From contig JNDT01002341.1 in NCBI GenBank assembly GCA_000697055.1, positions 1 through 64,000 of the forward strand: 64,000 nucleotides of DNA, written 5' to 3'. A program made the translations under genes and the position numbers. The DNA is from Saksenaea vasiformis B4078. Its lineage: Eukaryota; Mucoromycota; Mucoromycetes; Mucorales; Saksenaeaceae. Positions 48,803-60,212 of the stretch are shown here, piece after piece; within the stretch, counting starts at the first letter, position 1, and the number at the start of each line of letters is the position of its first letter. The notes beneath the pieces are model-generated. The model had not been told where the DNA came from, made no database searches, and saw only the letters and a program-made list of their open reading frames with translations.

Positions 48803-51042
48803 GAAAAACGCTTTTAGAAAAAAGTTCCAAAACAGGCATACATTACCAAATAAAGCAGTCGTCTTCCCCAAAATTTCCAAAGGCGCGACTTGAGGGACAG
48901 GTTGTTCTCCGCATTCAACATGGTTACTCATTGCAGCGACTATTCTAAGCAATGACGGGTGGTTGTGGAACAGAGACGGCTCTTTGAGAAGTTCCTATCC
49001 ATCCATATCTCCACGCACAGTACGAGATGGTAAAAATAATATAACAATGGATAATCACGAAAAAAACATCTGTGAAGTTCGTCACGGCAATGTTGCTAGC
49101 GAAAATCCGCAAAATTTATGGGCTTGGTCCTCAATAAGAACAGTATGCTTGGCAAACTCCCAAGCTTGCACGCGCACGTATTTGGAGAACAAGACTGACT
49201 CGGCGAAAGCTGAGTAGTCGTCGAGGGCACATAAGGCAAAGACATCATAGAAATCTATTAGCAATGGATAGTAGCACCAGCGATTTACAAGAAAGGGAAA
49301 TTGGCCCCAACGTCGATGCATCCTTCGCAGATCAAATCGAAACCGAGAAATGCTCAAACGTTGTCATCTTCCCGGACCAGGGTGAACTTGAACAACATGC
49401 CTATTTAACGATTACAAAGAGAAAAAGTCGTGGTGGAATGACCAGTCAATCGCTTCGCCGCAATAGTTATTTCGACACTACCTGAAGGTACTTCTGTTTG
49501 TCAAAACACCTGATTAGTGTATGGAATCCAAAACAGATATATACCTATTTGCATGACTCGCTTGATGTTTTCCACATTAGATAAAGAACTTTTGACAACT
49601 TTCTATTTGAGACGTGTTTCTTCTCAAAAGCGTTCAAGTTTTAATTTCGTTTCACATCCTGAAGTGACAGCGCCTTCTGTTATTAAAAAAAAACCTGTGC
49701 AACAACGCTTTCAGCTACTGACGTGCGAGAATTGGCTATTATACCACTTCAGTTACCTGGAATTTTCGATAGCAAAGTTTGGGAGACAAGCGATTGGTTA
49801 CTGCTGTCATGAGCCAATGAAATTGGGACTTCATATGTGGTAAACCCATCGAAAGGATTTGCCTTCGGACAGCCAAAGCCGTCCATCATCAGCCTTCTTT
49901 TGACCGCGTGACTACGGTGACCTATGGTGCACTGTTTTGAGGTCAGCTAATAGTATAAAAAGCATAAAAACCTACCCTTAACCGGTGACGCATGGTATTA
50001 AAAATGGTATCCAGTATAGAATTGACTGGGATGACTTTTCTGATAGATGAATGACTTGTGAAGTATGAATGATTAATAACGAACCTAATAAAATGATTAG
50101 AAAATTAGTGAGACTATAGGGATTCGCTTACCTTAAGTATCAAACCGTATTATCTACGGCGATACGTACACTTTCGTGCACATGGACTACAGGAAGGCAG
50201 GCAACAAGCCAATATGTGGCCTTTTCAGAATCCAAGCCGATTTAGCCAATCAAAATCAGAGACGATTTTGTCAACTGGGTTTAGCTTTCTGAAGCCTTTC
50301 ATTGCCATCCTGCAGTCCGAATCCATATCTAAAAAAATACTATGAAATAGCTTGTTGTATAATCATAAATAAAAAAGTACTTTCAGAAAATGTTGTCCCT
50401 GACCTCTCCACAACATATGTAGCTGCAATGAAAAGTGAAGTGAAAAACATGTCTTGATTCGCCTTTGTATGATCTTTTCATAGCTCCATTTGTGCACAAG
50501 TGTTATATGACTATGAAAGATGTTATCAGAAGATTATGTATGTGATAAATGCTTATCTTTGTGAAACGGATGTTTACGGCAAGAACAAGACATCCACTTT
50601 TCGCCATGCTTGTGCATCTGTGGATGATATACAGTACTTTATTCGTATGGTTCTTACAAAGATGACACTTACCTCTGGAGAAATATTTGGGAGAGAAGAA
50701 AGAAGACAAGAAAGTTTTCCATCATTTTGTTGTCTCCAAAAAAAATAATTGTTGGGACTGGTACCATAGAACAGTAACATAATACGCTGAGAGTATCTGC
50801 CAAAGAATTCCATTATCATTAATCGACCAAATGGTGTATACATTTAATTTGATGCGTGTACGGTATGCTAGGGAACTCATTTAAAAAGCGATGATGCATC
50901 CCGTAGCTTACCTATGTCCGCTAATTGGCTGTCCAAGTTGACTATGGATGGCTGTCCAAATGGCTGTCCGAAGAAAAGCCCGACAGGAAAAACCCATCGA
51001 AATTCACTGTGTTTACTTTCTAGACCTTGGCATTCTTTAACC
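48803..51042. other. Gene-poor stretch
   Basis: About 2.2 kb. A plus-strand frame at 49264-49485 (73 aa) has a plausible start but no motif. No RNA gene or repeat was recognised. An upstream in-frame ATG at 50914 could extend the next gene by 43 codons, but that stretch is low in protein character and repeats GGCTGTCC. Confidence 0.4.
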
Positions 51043-51822
51043 ATGAGAGAAGAAAACCCTAATGAATTCTTTCCGCAATCCGAACTTGAGCTACTAGAAA
51101 GTGCCATGCAAACTATGATGCATGGCACTATGGGATCTCTGTTCAGGCAGCTTATGGATCCCCATGTCTTTGGCAACCCGCAACATGCCGATGCACCAGC
51201 TACGAGCGTTTCTTCTACTAGCGACGATTTCGGAGGTAGCGATTTCAAACGACTCGCAGATAAATCGAAAGTAGCTCGGGGATTGATCCCTGAGAAAGCT
51301 GAACAAGAACAACAAGTGCAGCAGCAGCAGCCACCAGCAATACGACAACCAACTACATTCGATCGTTCATTCGGAATGGGGCCAACTACTGAGACTTTCC
51401 CAAGTCTCTTTCAACTTATGTTTTCACATGGTTTAAACAATGATACGCCTCAAATACCATTTAGTGATTATGATGATGATGGTTCTACTGCAAAGCCATC
51501 ATCTGTAAGTATACGATAACTTATCGACAGTAGGTACGACGACTAACCCCTGTCCGCCAAGCATTGGTCCTTTTCTTCTAGTTCGCAACGTAGCGTTTTG
51601 AAGGCAGATGGAACGAAAGAGACATATTATACGACCACAAGAAATGGCGTGACTGAAACGGTAAAGAGTATCACGCACCCTGATGGAACCGTGGAGGAGA
51701 CACGGGAAACACGGGATGGCGCGAGGAACCCTTTTACGAAATCATTACCAGCACCGCCATCTTTTTCGCAGGAGCAGAATGCTCCAATCCTTCAAAGAAT
51801 GTGGAAGTCAATCTTTGGCTAG
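51043..51822 (+). CDS. HAX1-like protein of unknown function
   Basis: Two exons (51043-51504 and 51562-51822) encode about 240 aa from the ATG at 51043. The N-terminus MREENPNEFFPQSELELLES is acidic. The middle is Gln/Pro/Ser-rich and disordered, with a run QQVQQQQPP. The C-terminal exon has SVLKADGTKETYYTTTRNGV and SITHPDGTVEETRETRDGA, beta-hairpin-like repeats resembling the tail of HAX1 and related mitochondrial or ER-associated adaptors. The resemblance is one of pattern and not strong enough for a name. The protein ends WKSIFG. Start choice is uncertain (50914 is the alternative). Confidence 0.6.
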
Positions 51823-52697
51823 AATAAATATATTATATTATAAAGGTGGCAAAGGTGATGTTCCTAAGGACCATGTTTCAAATGCTTTACATAGAGAGTA
51901 TGTTGCTGCCACTGGTAATGGGTAATTTCATATCAACAAAGGACAGCGAATACGACTGTTATTACCTGGTTCATAAGTTGTCGCTTCTCTCTGTAACTGC
52001 TACCGGAAACTTGGCCTACCTGAGTCAGGATCCCGGATAATGACAGCTCCCCGGGTCCTCAATCTTTATTTGACAGCAAATGCTATTATTGCGTGAAGTG
52101 AATCGTTTCTTTAGTCAAAGGACCCGATGGCATTACATAAACTAATCTCTACGTTGAAATCTGTCTTCGAGCCTGCTTACAATAGATTGCTCCCATCCAC
52201 CTGTGTTGTGTCGTGACTGGAACTGATAAGTACAGTGAGACTGAAGGGTGTCGTTTATTTCGGTAGAAAAGTAGACCAGGAACTAATTACTAGCTATGGC
52301 TGTATTTATATGATCGGAGATCATGTCTATTATATTGACACAGCGATAGATTATATCTCAGACACGACAACCTGAAATTCAGATGTCGAATCAGATCTAC
52401 GCAGATTTCCTTGCTCTCATAAGGTTATGCAGTATATAATGATTGCTTCCATGGCAGCATCCCCGCCGAGGTCAACAGCAGAGAGTTGCTAATAGTTGGA
52501 ACTAGGACCGGAACAAGGATTGCAACCGGAAACCGAAAGTAGAAGGGAATGAATTACAGAGATTCATTATTTCATATAATCATAGATTTCCTTTGTTACG
52601 TACTGATCACGAGAAACAGAGTAGAAAAGAGCTCAACGTTGAGAAGCAATGCAGCGCTCATTTTCATTGCTAAATGGATACAAATTTTATCCACGTT
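51823..52697. other. Gene-free stretch downstream of the first GTPase
   Basis: AT-rich DNA with short frames only. The duplicated block does not clearly extend into this side. Confidence 0.45.
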
Positions 52698-53495
52698 TTA
52701 TTGCGAGGCCGCAGCCGCGATTTGGGAGAAATGGCTATTCTGAAAGAAGTCAGCCGTACCAATACTGTTCCACAGTTCGTCCCAGACACCAAGCATTCTG
52801 GTAATGGGGTATGATGCAAGGCCGCCTGCGACTGCCACCGCGGTGATAAATGAGTTAAACCACTTGACAAATACGTTGATCTCTTGCAGGCTTGCGTGGA
52901 TCGGCTGTACAGCTTCGATCTTGTCCGGAAGCAGGGTGCCGATGTATGTCATCAGCTTGGGCTTTAAACCTTCTCTCTCGGCTGTCTTGCAGTATTTGAG
53001 CGCCATGATGCGGTTGGCGTTGAGCCTGTCGTTGGTAGCCTTCGACAATGCCTGTGCAATCAGGGATCGGCTTTCGAAGCTGTTGTACTTTTCCATGTCC
53101 TCCTCGTCAACCTTGTTGATGATCAGCCCAACGTCAAGGCAATGGTTGATGGCCTTGCAGACCTTGGTTGTGGTGTAGACATCTTGGGGTAGTAGCCTGC
53201 CGCCGTTGCTCTGGTATACGAAAACCAACTTGTACTTGCCGTCGAACTTCAAAGCCTTCGTGAGCTCTTTGGCATTCTCCGCGATGCGCTCGTCACTGTT
53301 CTCAATTAAGCCTGGAGCGTCAATTAGACGCACCGGCATGCCATTGACAGTGGTCTCAACACTTGTTGTCTTGGTCGTAAGTCCGTTGATCAGCGAAAAG
53401 TCTGCGTCGAACGACGCTCCGAACAAGTTCAAGATGGAGCTTTTGCCTACGCCGGCATTGCCTACAAGTAGAATGTTCTCCACGGGGCTGGCCAT
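52698..53495 (-). CDS. AIG1/IAN-like GTPase, copy 1
   Basis: A single exon encodes 265 aa, starting MASPVENILLVGNAGVGKSS. G1 is GNAGVGKS, G3 is LIDAPGLIEN and G4 is LIINKVDEED; TTK near 40-45 may be the switch threonine (G2). These fit the TRAFAC AIG1/septin/Toc34-like group. After the G domain (about 1-190) the C-terminal part has a hydrophobic helix (FITAVAVAGGLASYPI) that may associate with membranes. AIG1-type GTPases in animals and plants act in immune and stress signalling; their fungal role is unknown. It is about 75% identical by eye to copy 2, with the C-termini diverging most. The start at 53495 is preferred to a GTG extension to 53570. Confidence 0.82.
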   Translation of the reverse strand: MASPVENILLVGNAGVGKSSILNLFGASFDADFSLINGLTTKTTSVETTVNGMPVRLIDAPGLIENSDERIAENAKELTKALKFDGKYKLVFVYQSNGGRLLPQDVYTTTKVCKAINHCLDVGLIINKVDEEDMEKYNSFESRSLIAQALSKATNDRLNANRIMALKYCKTAEREGLKPKLMTYIGTLLPDKIEAVQPIHASLQEINVFVKWFNSFITAVAVAGGLASYPITRMLGVWDELWNSIGTADFFQNSHFSQIAAAASQ

Positions 53496-54400
53496 TGGGG
53501 ATTTATTACAGGAGCAGATGGGTTGAAAAAAACTGAAGTCGATGGGATTTTTCGGTGAGCCAATTGCCACCTATTTGTACTAATTCCAGGATTTGTTCCG
53601 CCAATCTTCTCACTCCGAACAACGGTGGTTTGCATGATTTGTACAACAGGCTTGAACGCCTTGTGGTGGCTGAGTCGTGATGGCGAAATCAGGCACGCCA
53701 GCTGCGGCAGGTGTTCTCAATACAAGATAAAGTAAATGATGAGAATATATGCAGTCAAGTTGTTCTCGTAACTTGTCCGGTGAAACAACAGATGAATCAG
53801 GTACCGTGTTGTACCAGATGGGCATGCAGTCTTCCACTCAAAGTTTTTTGTGTAATCTTCACTACGTAGCCGACTCCGTCACAATCGAAGAAACTGGCAG
53901 ATGTTGAAGATAGAAGATTGCCTGGACATCATAAGATTTAGCAACTATATCTTCATCAACGAATGGGTTAGTGAGGCAAGTGGTTGAAAGTCTATGACTA
54001 AGATATCAAGAAACCTAAAAGCCTCGGTGTTTATTCTCGCATGGATTCTGACCGATTACCCGATGAGAAGATATCAAGTATGTGAGTGATTGACATCTTT
54101 CAAGTTTCAGAACTCGCATATCCGAAATGAACACCCAGAACTTGCATAAACAGTACAAGGTTGAAAAATGACGAAGAATGAGGAACGGCAGAAATTAGAG
54201 CATCATATAAAAGTAATATTTCCAGCAGTACCATGATCATAATCAGTATTCTTTTGCATCTTCAATACTCTTTAAGTTTCCGATACATACTTTCTTCTCT
54301 ACTTTATCGCTATTCTAGTCTACCTACCTGCGAGTTCTGATGAAATATTCTGGTAGAGAGGCACGTTCGCTACTCAGCCCAAGCTCTATCATGTGTTTTT
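52698..54400. repeat. Segmental duplication, copy A
   Basis: This block, containing GTPase copy 1 and about 900 bp of its upstream side, is collinear with 57055-58690. The shared non-coding part includes AATCAGGCACGCC, GCCGACTCCGTCACAATC and AACTGGCAGATGTTGAAG-like stretches. Confidence 0.75.
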
Positions 54401-57054
54401 TTTTGAAGATGCATATAACACAACATGGTTTGCCCAGCCACTTCTTTATTCCCACAGGAAACCATACCTGCGATACAGTTTACATATCAAGGATGGGACG
54501 GATTATGCTTCTTCAAGCAAAGTGTGGTAACATGGTTGCATGATAAACAGATGTAGATGTGAATGTCGTATTTGATATTGTCAGGGAGCAATGTCACGTT
54601 TGTCAGTGAAATCTCGGTGGTAAGTTTTTATTTCTATGGCAGAGGACCTTGTCGTTTTCAAGAACAGATTCAGGTCCCACTGTAGCCTGCTATCACCTGA
54701 AACATCTCAGTTTTTTACTGTGAGATCCCAACAACAACCACAAACCAAAACTGGTACTAACAATATGGATCATGGAGAGATGTTGTAATAGCGAGCGGAA
54801 TCGAGGGACAGCTTGTGGAGATAGTACTCAGTCTTCAGCAGTTTCTTCGAACCTTTTTTCTTAGGAGCCATACCAAATTCCCGGCCCGGAAATGCGTATG
54901 GTTTAAGGTGGTTTCAGCGAGTGTGCGGTTGTGCAAGACATGGCTCCAAAAGGTACGGGTCGGATTAGGTATAGCTCCTACGATATCTGTTCTTCGAATG
55001 TCATGTTTGTCCACGTCATTCCGTTCATAATCGCTAACAAGAGATTCTGGCTTAGTTCTTTCTGGCACCGTTCATCCGAGCCAAAACTTCTTTCGATACG
55101 CCAACATAAGCCTTATGAGAGTAAGTATCTTTGAGTTTATGCAGGCCAAGGTTGCGCAATGATGGGAAGTTGGCCACTAAGCCCACAACTAAATGTGAAC
55201 AGGTCCGTGAGAGATTGCATCAGTTTAAAACGTTGCATACGCAGTCCCAAGGCAGCTAAGGGGCGCATGTTGGTTTCTACTCTGTGACATCTTCAGCTTC
55301 AGAGACTCGTGCGCCTCAGCACCTTGTTGAACCTCCTAGAATGTTTAAAATGTAGTTCGTTGACTAGGAAGTGTGGCATAAGAAGTTGGGCGTCTTTGAT
55401 TCCACATACGAGTCCATCACTGCTTTCGAGGTTATTCGAGGAGCATGGCTTAGTTTTCGACGATAATTAGAGACGTTTATAGCCTCCCTGTTTGAATACT
55501 GAGCAAATTTCACTGTTTCAAGATGAGTTGAAAGGAACAGGTCTTCAATGGGATAAGGCCTGAGTAACCTTGGGCGCTTATGTTATACCACTCTACAAGT
55601 TTCAGCTCATGATTTGAGTGGATTTTCCTGGGTCAAACCAAAGGATGATAAATCTGTGCATGAATTCACAGTTCGATCCAGAAACTTTGACGTTATGCCA
55701 GCATGGATGCTTGCACCTATTTATCTGCTTTTATCACCTTTCTCTGTTACCTGAGCCTCAGAAACCAGTCCATACCGTGATGGTAAGTATGGTAACGAAT
55801 GAGTTGCGACAGTCCATCAATTCTATAACTCAGAAGGCAGTTGGTTACTTCCCGACGAAGTCTTACCGTCAAGAAGTCATAGCCATAAGTCGGACATTAC
55901 GCCAATCGGGCACGAAGGTTTCTAACAATACATATGTCTCTCGGGCTTCCTCCAGAGGCGTAAACCCACTCCAGTTCTGTGGTGTAGTACATGCTTGCTG
56001 TAGTTGTACCTTCCTATTGATGGTGTATTCTATAACAAGAAAACAGGTATTACTACATTTTCAGCTTTGTGGCAGCCCCTCAAAGTTTGGGCAGCCACAA
56101 ATCGCTTGGAGCACGGATAACTCCCAATGCTGTTCCCTCATCGTAGCGCGCTTGGGATACTGACGCCTGCTTATCCGATCAGCTATGTACAAAGGAGCAT
56201 CGCTTGTTTGCCTTTACAGTCGTCCTCTCTATTGCTTCCATGCCGTACATGCCAGGAATAGTGTTCGTTCAATGATCATTTGTGCTGGGGAATCATTGAG
56301 CTCTGCGCTCACGCTGCTTCTTCCCTGATGATTAACGCGTTGGCGCTTTTCTCTCAGATCTTCCGTTTTGTCTTGCCCATGACAAACGTGGATCCGTTGC
56401 TGCAGAGAGAAGGCTGACATGCGTTAAACTGTATTTCAAGTTGTGTCTCTCAAAATTTATGCGCCATGCGTTACTGGAAGTCGGCAGAAGTCAGTAACTG
56501 CGTATGCCATGGTGTTTTAAAATGAGATTCAGAGTTGAATTTATTAAAGTAAAGGTTAGTGTCTTACAAGTAAAATTGATAAGAACCTATTTACAATCGT
56601 TAAGAATGAGTGATTCTTGACAGCTGTAGTGATGCTAACACTATGGAAAATGGGTTCTTGATTGACTACTTATTCCTTAAGAGAAAAATAGCCCATCAGG
56701 GTCCCGTACTACCTCAGTTCTCGATGGACTATTTCTTTGTTAAGGAAAAATAGTCAAACAGGAACCCATTTTCCATAGTGTAACACGGGCAATGACAGCC
56801 TGTTTGTGCTATCCATAGCTATTATGTAGCTAGACACGGAGGCTCTCTACTTCTCTCACGTCTAAAAGAATAAAGATGGATTTTGGACAAGACTTTCAAA
56901 CACAGGGTCGATCGCTCCTAGTACAGGTTCTTTATATAATGGATCTCTCCCAGATTCTGCAATCCATCTAGATCAACGGACGGTTAATATAAAAAGAAAG
57001 TTATTTTTATTTAACAAAGAAAGACCACATCGGGTCTCACTGACATGTTTCGTG
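54401..57054. other. Gene-poor spacer between the GTPase copies
   Basis: About 2.65 kb. A minus-strand frame at 54835-55068 (containing SDYERNDVDKHDIRRTDIV) and a plus-strand frame at 55618-56163 are open but unrecognised. A palindromic element lies at 56639-56780. Confidence 0.4.
56639..56780. mobile_element. Palindromic MITE, 142 bp, TAA-flanked
   Basis: The left arm starts CACTATGGAAAATGGGTTCT. The right arm, read on the minus strand, starts CACTATGGAAAATGGGTTCC. The arms pair over about 55-60 bp with few mismatches, leaving a short loop (about 56702-56722). TAA flanks both ends (56636-56638 and 56781-56783), consistent with a target duplication containing TA. It has no coding capacity. 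Confidence 0.8.
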
Positions 57055-57789
57055 TCACTTGTAGTCTGCTCTTTCATCTTCTTCTGATATCCAATAGTCA
57101 TATGCTTTTTTAAGAGCCCATATAACGCCGCCTGTAACCGCCACCGCGGCCATACATGTGCCAAAGTTGTCGACAAAGTCCATAATCTCAGGAATGCTTG
57201 CATGGATCGTGTCTACATGGTCTATATTTCCCGGGACGAGGGTACTGACGTACCTCATCAGCTTGGGCTTTAAAAGATGTCGCCTGGATTTGCTGCAGTA
57301 CTCGAGCGCAAGGATGCGGTTGACGTTGAGCTTTCCGTTGGTAGGCTCCAACAAGACCTTCGCAATCTTGGATCGGCTTTCGAAGCTGTTGTATTTTTCC
57401 ATGTCTTCCTCATCAACCTTGTTGATGATCAGCCCAACATCAACACAATGTTTGATGGCCTTGCAGACCTTGGTTGTGGTGTAGACATCTTGGGGCAGTA
57501 GCCTGCCGCCATTGCTCTGGTACACGAAAACCAACTTGTACTTGCCGTTACACTTCAAAGCCTCCGTGAGTTGTCTGGCATTTTCCGCGATGCGCTCCTC
57601 AGTGTTCTCAATCAAGCCTGGAGCATCAATTAGACGCACCGGCACGCCGTTGACAGTGGTCTCAAAACTTGTTGTCTTGGTCGTCAGACCCTCGATGAGC
57701 GAAAAGTCTGCGTTGAATGATGCTCCGAACAAGTTCAAGATGGAGCTTTTGCCTACGCCGGCATTGCCTACAAGTAGAATGTTCTCCAT
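57055..57789 (-). CDS. AIG1/IAN-like GTPase, copy 2
   Basis: A single exon encodes 244 aa, starting MENILLVGNAGVGKSSILNL. G1 GNAGVGKS, G3 LIDAPGLIEN and G4 LIINKVDEED are identical to copy 1. The C-terminal region differs (VDNFGTCMAAVAVTGGVIWAL, then a charged end SEEDERADYK) but keeps a hydrophobic helix. The start differs: in copy 1 the matching residue to this Met is Val and initiation is four codons earlier, so one copy has shifted its start. Both frames are intact over the whole G domain, which suggests both copies are or were recently functional. Confidence 0.82.
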   Translation of the reverse strand: MENILLVGNAGVGKSSILNLFGASFNADFSLIEGLTTKTTSFETTVNGVPVRLIDAPGLIENTEERIAENARQLTEALKCNGKYKLVFVYQSNGGRLLPQDVYTTTKVCKAIKHCVDVGLIINKVDEEDMEKYNSFESRSKIAKVLLEPTNGKLNVNRILALEYCSKSRRHLLKPKLMRYVSTLVPGNIDHVDTIHASIPEIMDFVDNFGTCMAAVAVTGGVIWALKKAYDYWISEEDERADYK

Positions 57790-58690
57790 GGGGCTGGTCG
57801 TTTGAAATTTATTACAGGAGCAGGTAGGTTGAAAGGGAATCGAAGTCGATGGGACTTCCCCTTATTTGTACTGATTGCAGGATCTGTTCCATCAATCTTC
57901 TCACCCCGAACAGCAGTGTTTTGCATGATTTGTACAACAAGCTTGAGCGCCTTGCAGTGGCTGAGTCAAGATGGCGAAATCAGGCACGCCGGCCGCGGCA
58001 GGTGATCCGAGTCCAAGACAAAGTAAATGATGATAGCGTATGCAGTCGAGATGTCCTTGTAACGTGTCCGATGAGACAAGAGATGGGTCAGGTACGGTGT
58101 TGTACAAGGTGGGCGTGCAGTTCCTCGACTAAAGTTGTTTGTGTAATATTCACTGCAAAGCCGACTCCGTCACAATCCAAGAGACTGGCAGATGTTGAAG
58201 GTAGAAAATTGCCTCGACATCATAAGATCTAGCAACTATATCTTCGTCAACGAATGCTTTAGTGAGGCAAGTGGTTGAAGACCTATAACTAAGATATCAA
58301 GAAACCTAAAAATGCCAGTGTTTATCCTCAGATAGGTTATGACCGATTACCCGATGAGGAGATATCAAGTGTGCGAGTGATTGACATCTTTCAAGTTTCA
58401 GAACTCACATATACGAAATGAAACCCCAGAACCTGCATGAACAGGACAAGATCGAAGAATGACGAAGAACGAGGGACAGCAAAAACTAGAGCATCATATG
58501 TCGGTAATATTTTCAGCGGTATCATGCTCGCAATCAGGATCCCTTTTGTGTCTTCAGCACCTTCTTTTAAGTTCCTGGTACATATACTTTTGCCTTTTCT
58601 TGTCCCTATTCTGGTTTGTTTGCCTGAGGTTCCTGATGAAAAACTTGGATAAAGAGAAATATTCTCTATTCAGCCCAAGTTGCGTCATTT
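57055..58690. repeat. Segmental duplication, copy B
   Basis: Counterpart of 52698-54400. Similarity continues beyond the GTPase start through 57840-58250 and, more weakly, to a CAGCCCAAG motif near 58673 (54378 in copy A). Confidence 0.75.
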
Positions 58691-59499
58691 CTATAGCAAT
58701 GAAGAAGTGTAATAACGGTCAGAGCGGCATGATTGGAGACAGAAGAATTTCGGATTTTGTTGCCAGCAAAATCTTTTTGTACGCAGTAGTTCCGGGATAA
58801 CCAGAAGCATGACAGCAGAGTAAAGAGAAGCAATAATAAATAAGATGGCGGTCGGGAGGATAAAAATTTGAAATCTAGCTGCCAGCAAGATGTTTTTGCC
58901 TGTAAATGTTTTGGACAGAAGTGCAGTGATGACTTGGTGAATGGAGGGACGCTTTTGTGATTACTTTTTCCTTTTGTTGTCATGCAAACTCCTATTTCCA
59001 ACATAGAGTCGAACACAACAGGCGAAGACAACACCTAGGGTTTACTCCTGTTGTCACGTTTCGAAAACCCCCTCAGCATTACGTACCCATACATGGTGGC
59101 AACATACAAATGAAGTGCATGTTACCTTTAAAGAAGGCGGTAAGAGGATTTTTTGCTGCCAATCAACAAAAATGCTGACTGCTTTACTTGCAGTTACAAT
59201 CAACTTTGTCAGGATTGATGGCAAGTTTTGCTGTCCCCTTGTTCAGTGTGAGAAGCAATACAGCAGTTTGGAGTCGTTTCAAACCTATTTTTCATACGAT
59301 CATAAATAGAACGTGTAGTCAGCACGTCGGGATGACGATACCAAGTAAAGTAGACCTCCAAAGCGTCAAAAACATGAATTATTCAGCATGGAGAAGGGCT
59401 GCCAGCGAGTATTAAAGACCAATACGATGAAGAAGGCGTTTTATACCCGCCGCGTCTTTAGATTGCGAACCTGTAGCTTTGCATTTATTACACGCAAGC
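58691..59499. other. Stretch with decayed coding-like piece
   Basis: Around 59190-59310 a plus-strand frame gives VTINFVRIDGKFCCPLVQCE and KQYSSLESFQTYFSYDHK before a stop. It looks like a single C2H2-type unit (C-x4-C ... H) after a plausible acceptor at 59192. No gene could be assembled, so it may be transposon-derived. Confidence 0.35.
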
Positions 59500-59880
59500 A
59501 TGGAAGATGAATTGCATGCGCATGGGCTATTCCATCAAAGCGACATTGCCCAGATGTGCGGCAAACTGCCATTTGTAAATGATATGACACCACAAGCTTT
59601 AGGATGTACTGTCCAATTTCAGGAAGAATATGTTCCCATTCAGCCGATCAATCTTCCAGTGTGTTCACCTAGCTTGATACCAATAGTCAAACAGGTTGTA
59701 CAGTCATCCTTTATTCAATGTCTTAACAAAAACGGTTCCTGCAGCGAACCAAGCTTCGAGCTGCTGACACACCTCAACTACGATTTCCGTCTTTCTCCAC
59801 AACTCTTGCATGCTGCCTCAAAGTTACACACGGGTGCTATCATAGTTGATAAGGAGATCATAATCACGATTATGGCATAG
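59500..59880 (+). CDS. Uncharacterised ORF
   Basis: An open frame of 126 codons from ATG at 59500 (MEDELHAHGLFHQSDIAQMC) to TAG. It has GKLPFVNDMTPQALGCTVQF and FELLTHLNYDFRLSPQLLHA. Composition is protein-like, but there is no recognised domain. It may be the last exon of a gene whose earlier parts (59190-59310 region) have decayed. Confidence 0.35.
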   Translation: MEDELHAHGLFHQSDIAQMCGKLPFVNDMTPQALGCTVQFQEEYVPIQPINLPVCSPSLIPIVKQVVQSSFIQCLNKNGSCSEPSFELLTHLNYDFRLSPQLLHAASKLHTGAIIVDKEIIITIMA

Positions 59881-60212
59881 GCGTATTGTGGTGGCAAGGC
59901 TACTGATATCCATGGGAAGCAAACCTGAAGAATCAGGAGGATAGTGAAAACGCAAGAGACAAGAGGAGTCAGCGAAATTTAGATCATCCTTTATTGAATA
60001 AAAAACGTTCCTCCTCCTTTTTTATAATAAAATCGCCCATAGAAACAGATAGATCGGACTATATTCCATGATTGCATAGATGTCTATATATTCAAGATAT
60101 AGCCGTCATCTGTGTTGGATCTTTCCTAATGCATTATTCGTGGAGAACAGATCGAGAGCGGATCGTAGAAAACTCGGTGAAAAGCATTGTATAAAGAAAT
60201 CCGGAATAAGTG

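Noticed and set aside
57158..57484. Plus-strand frames across the GTPase copies
   Set aside because: They mirror the conserved G-domain codons on the other strand and appear in both copies for that reason.
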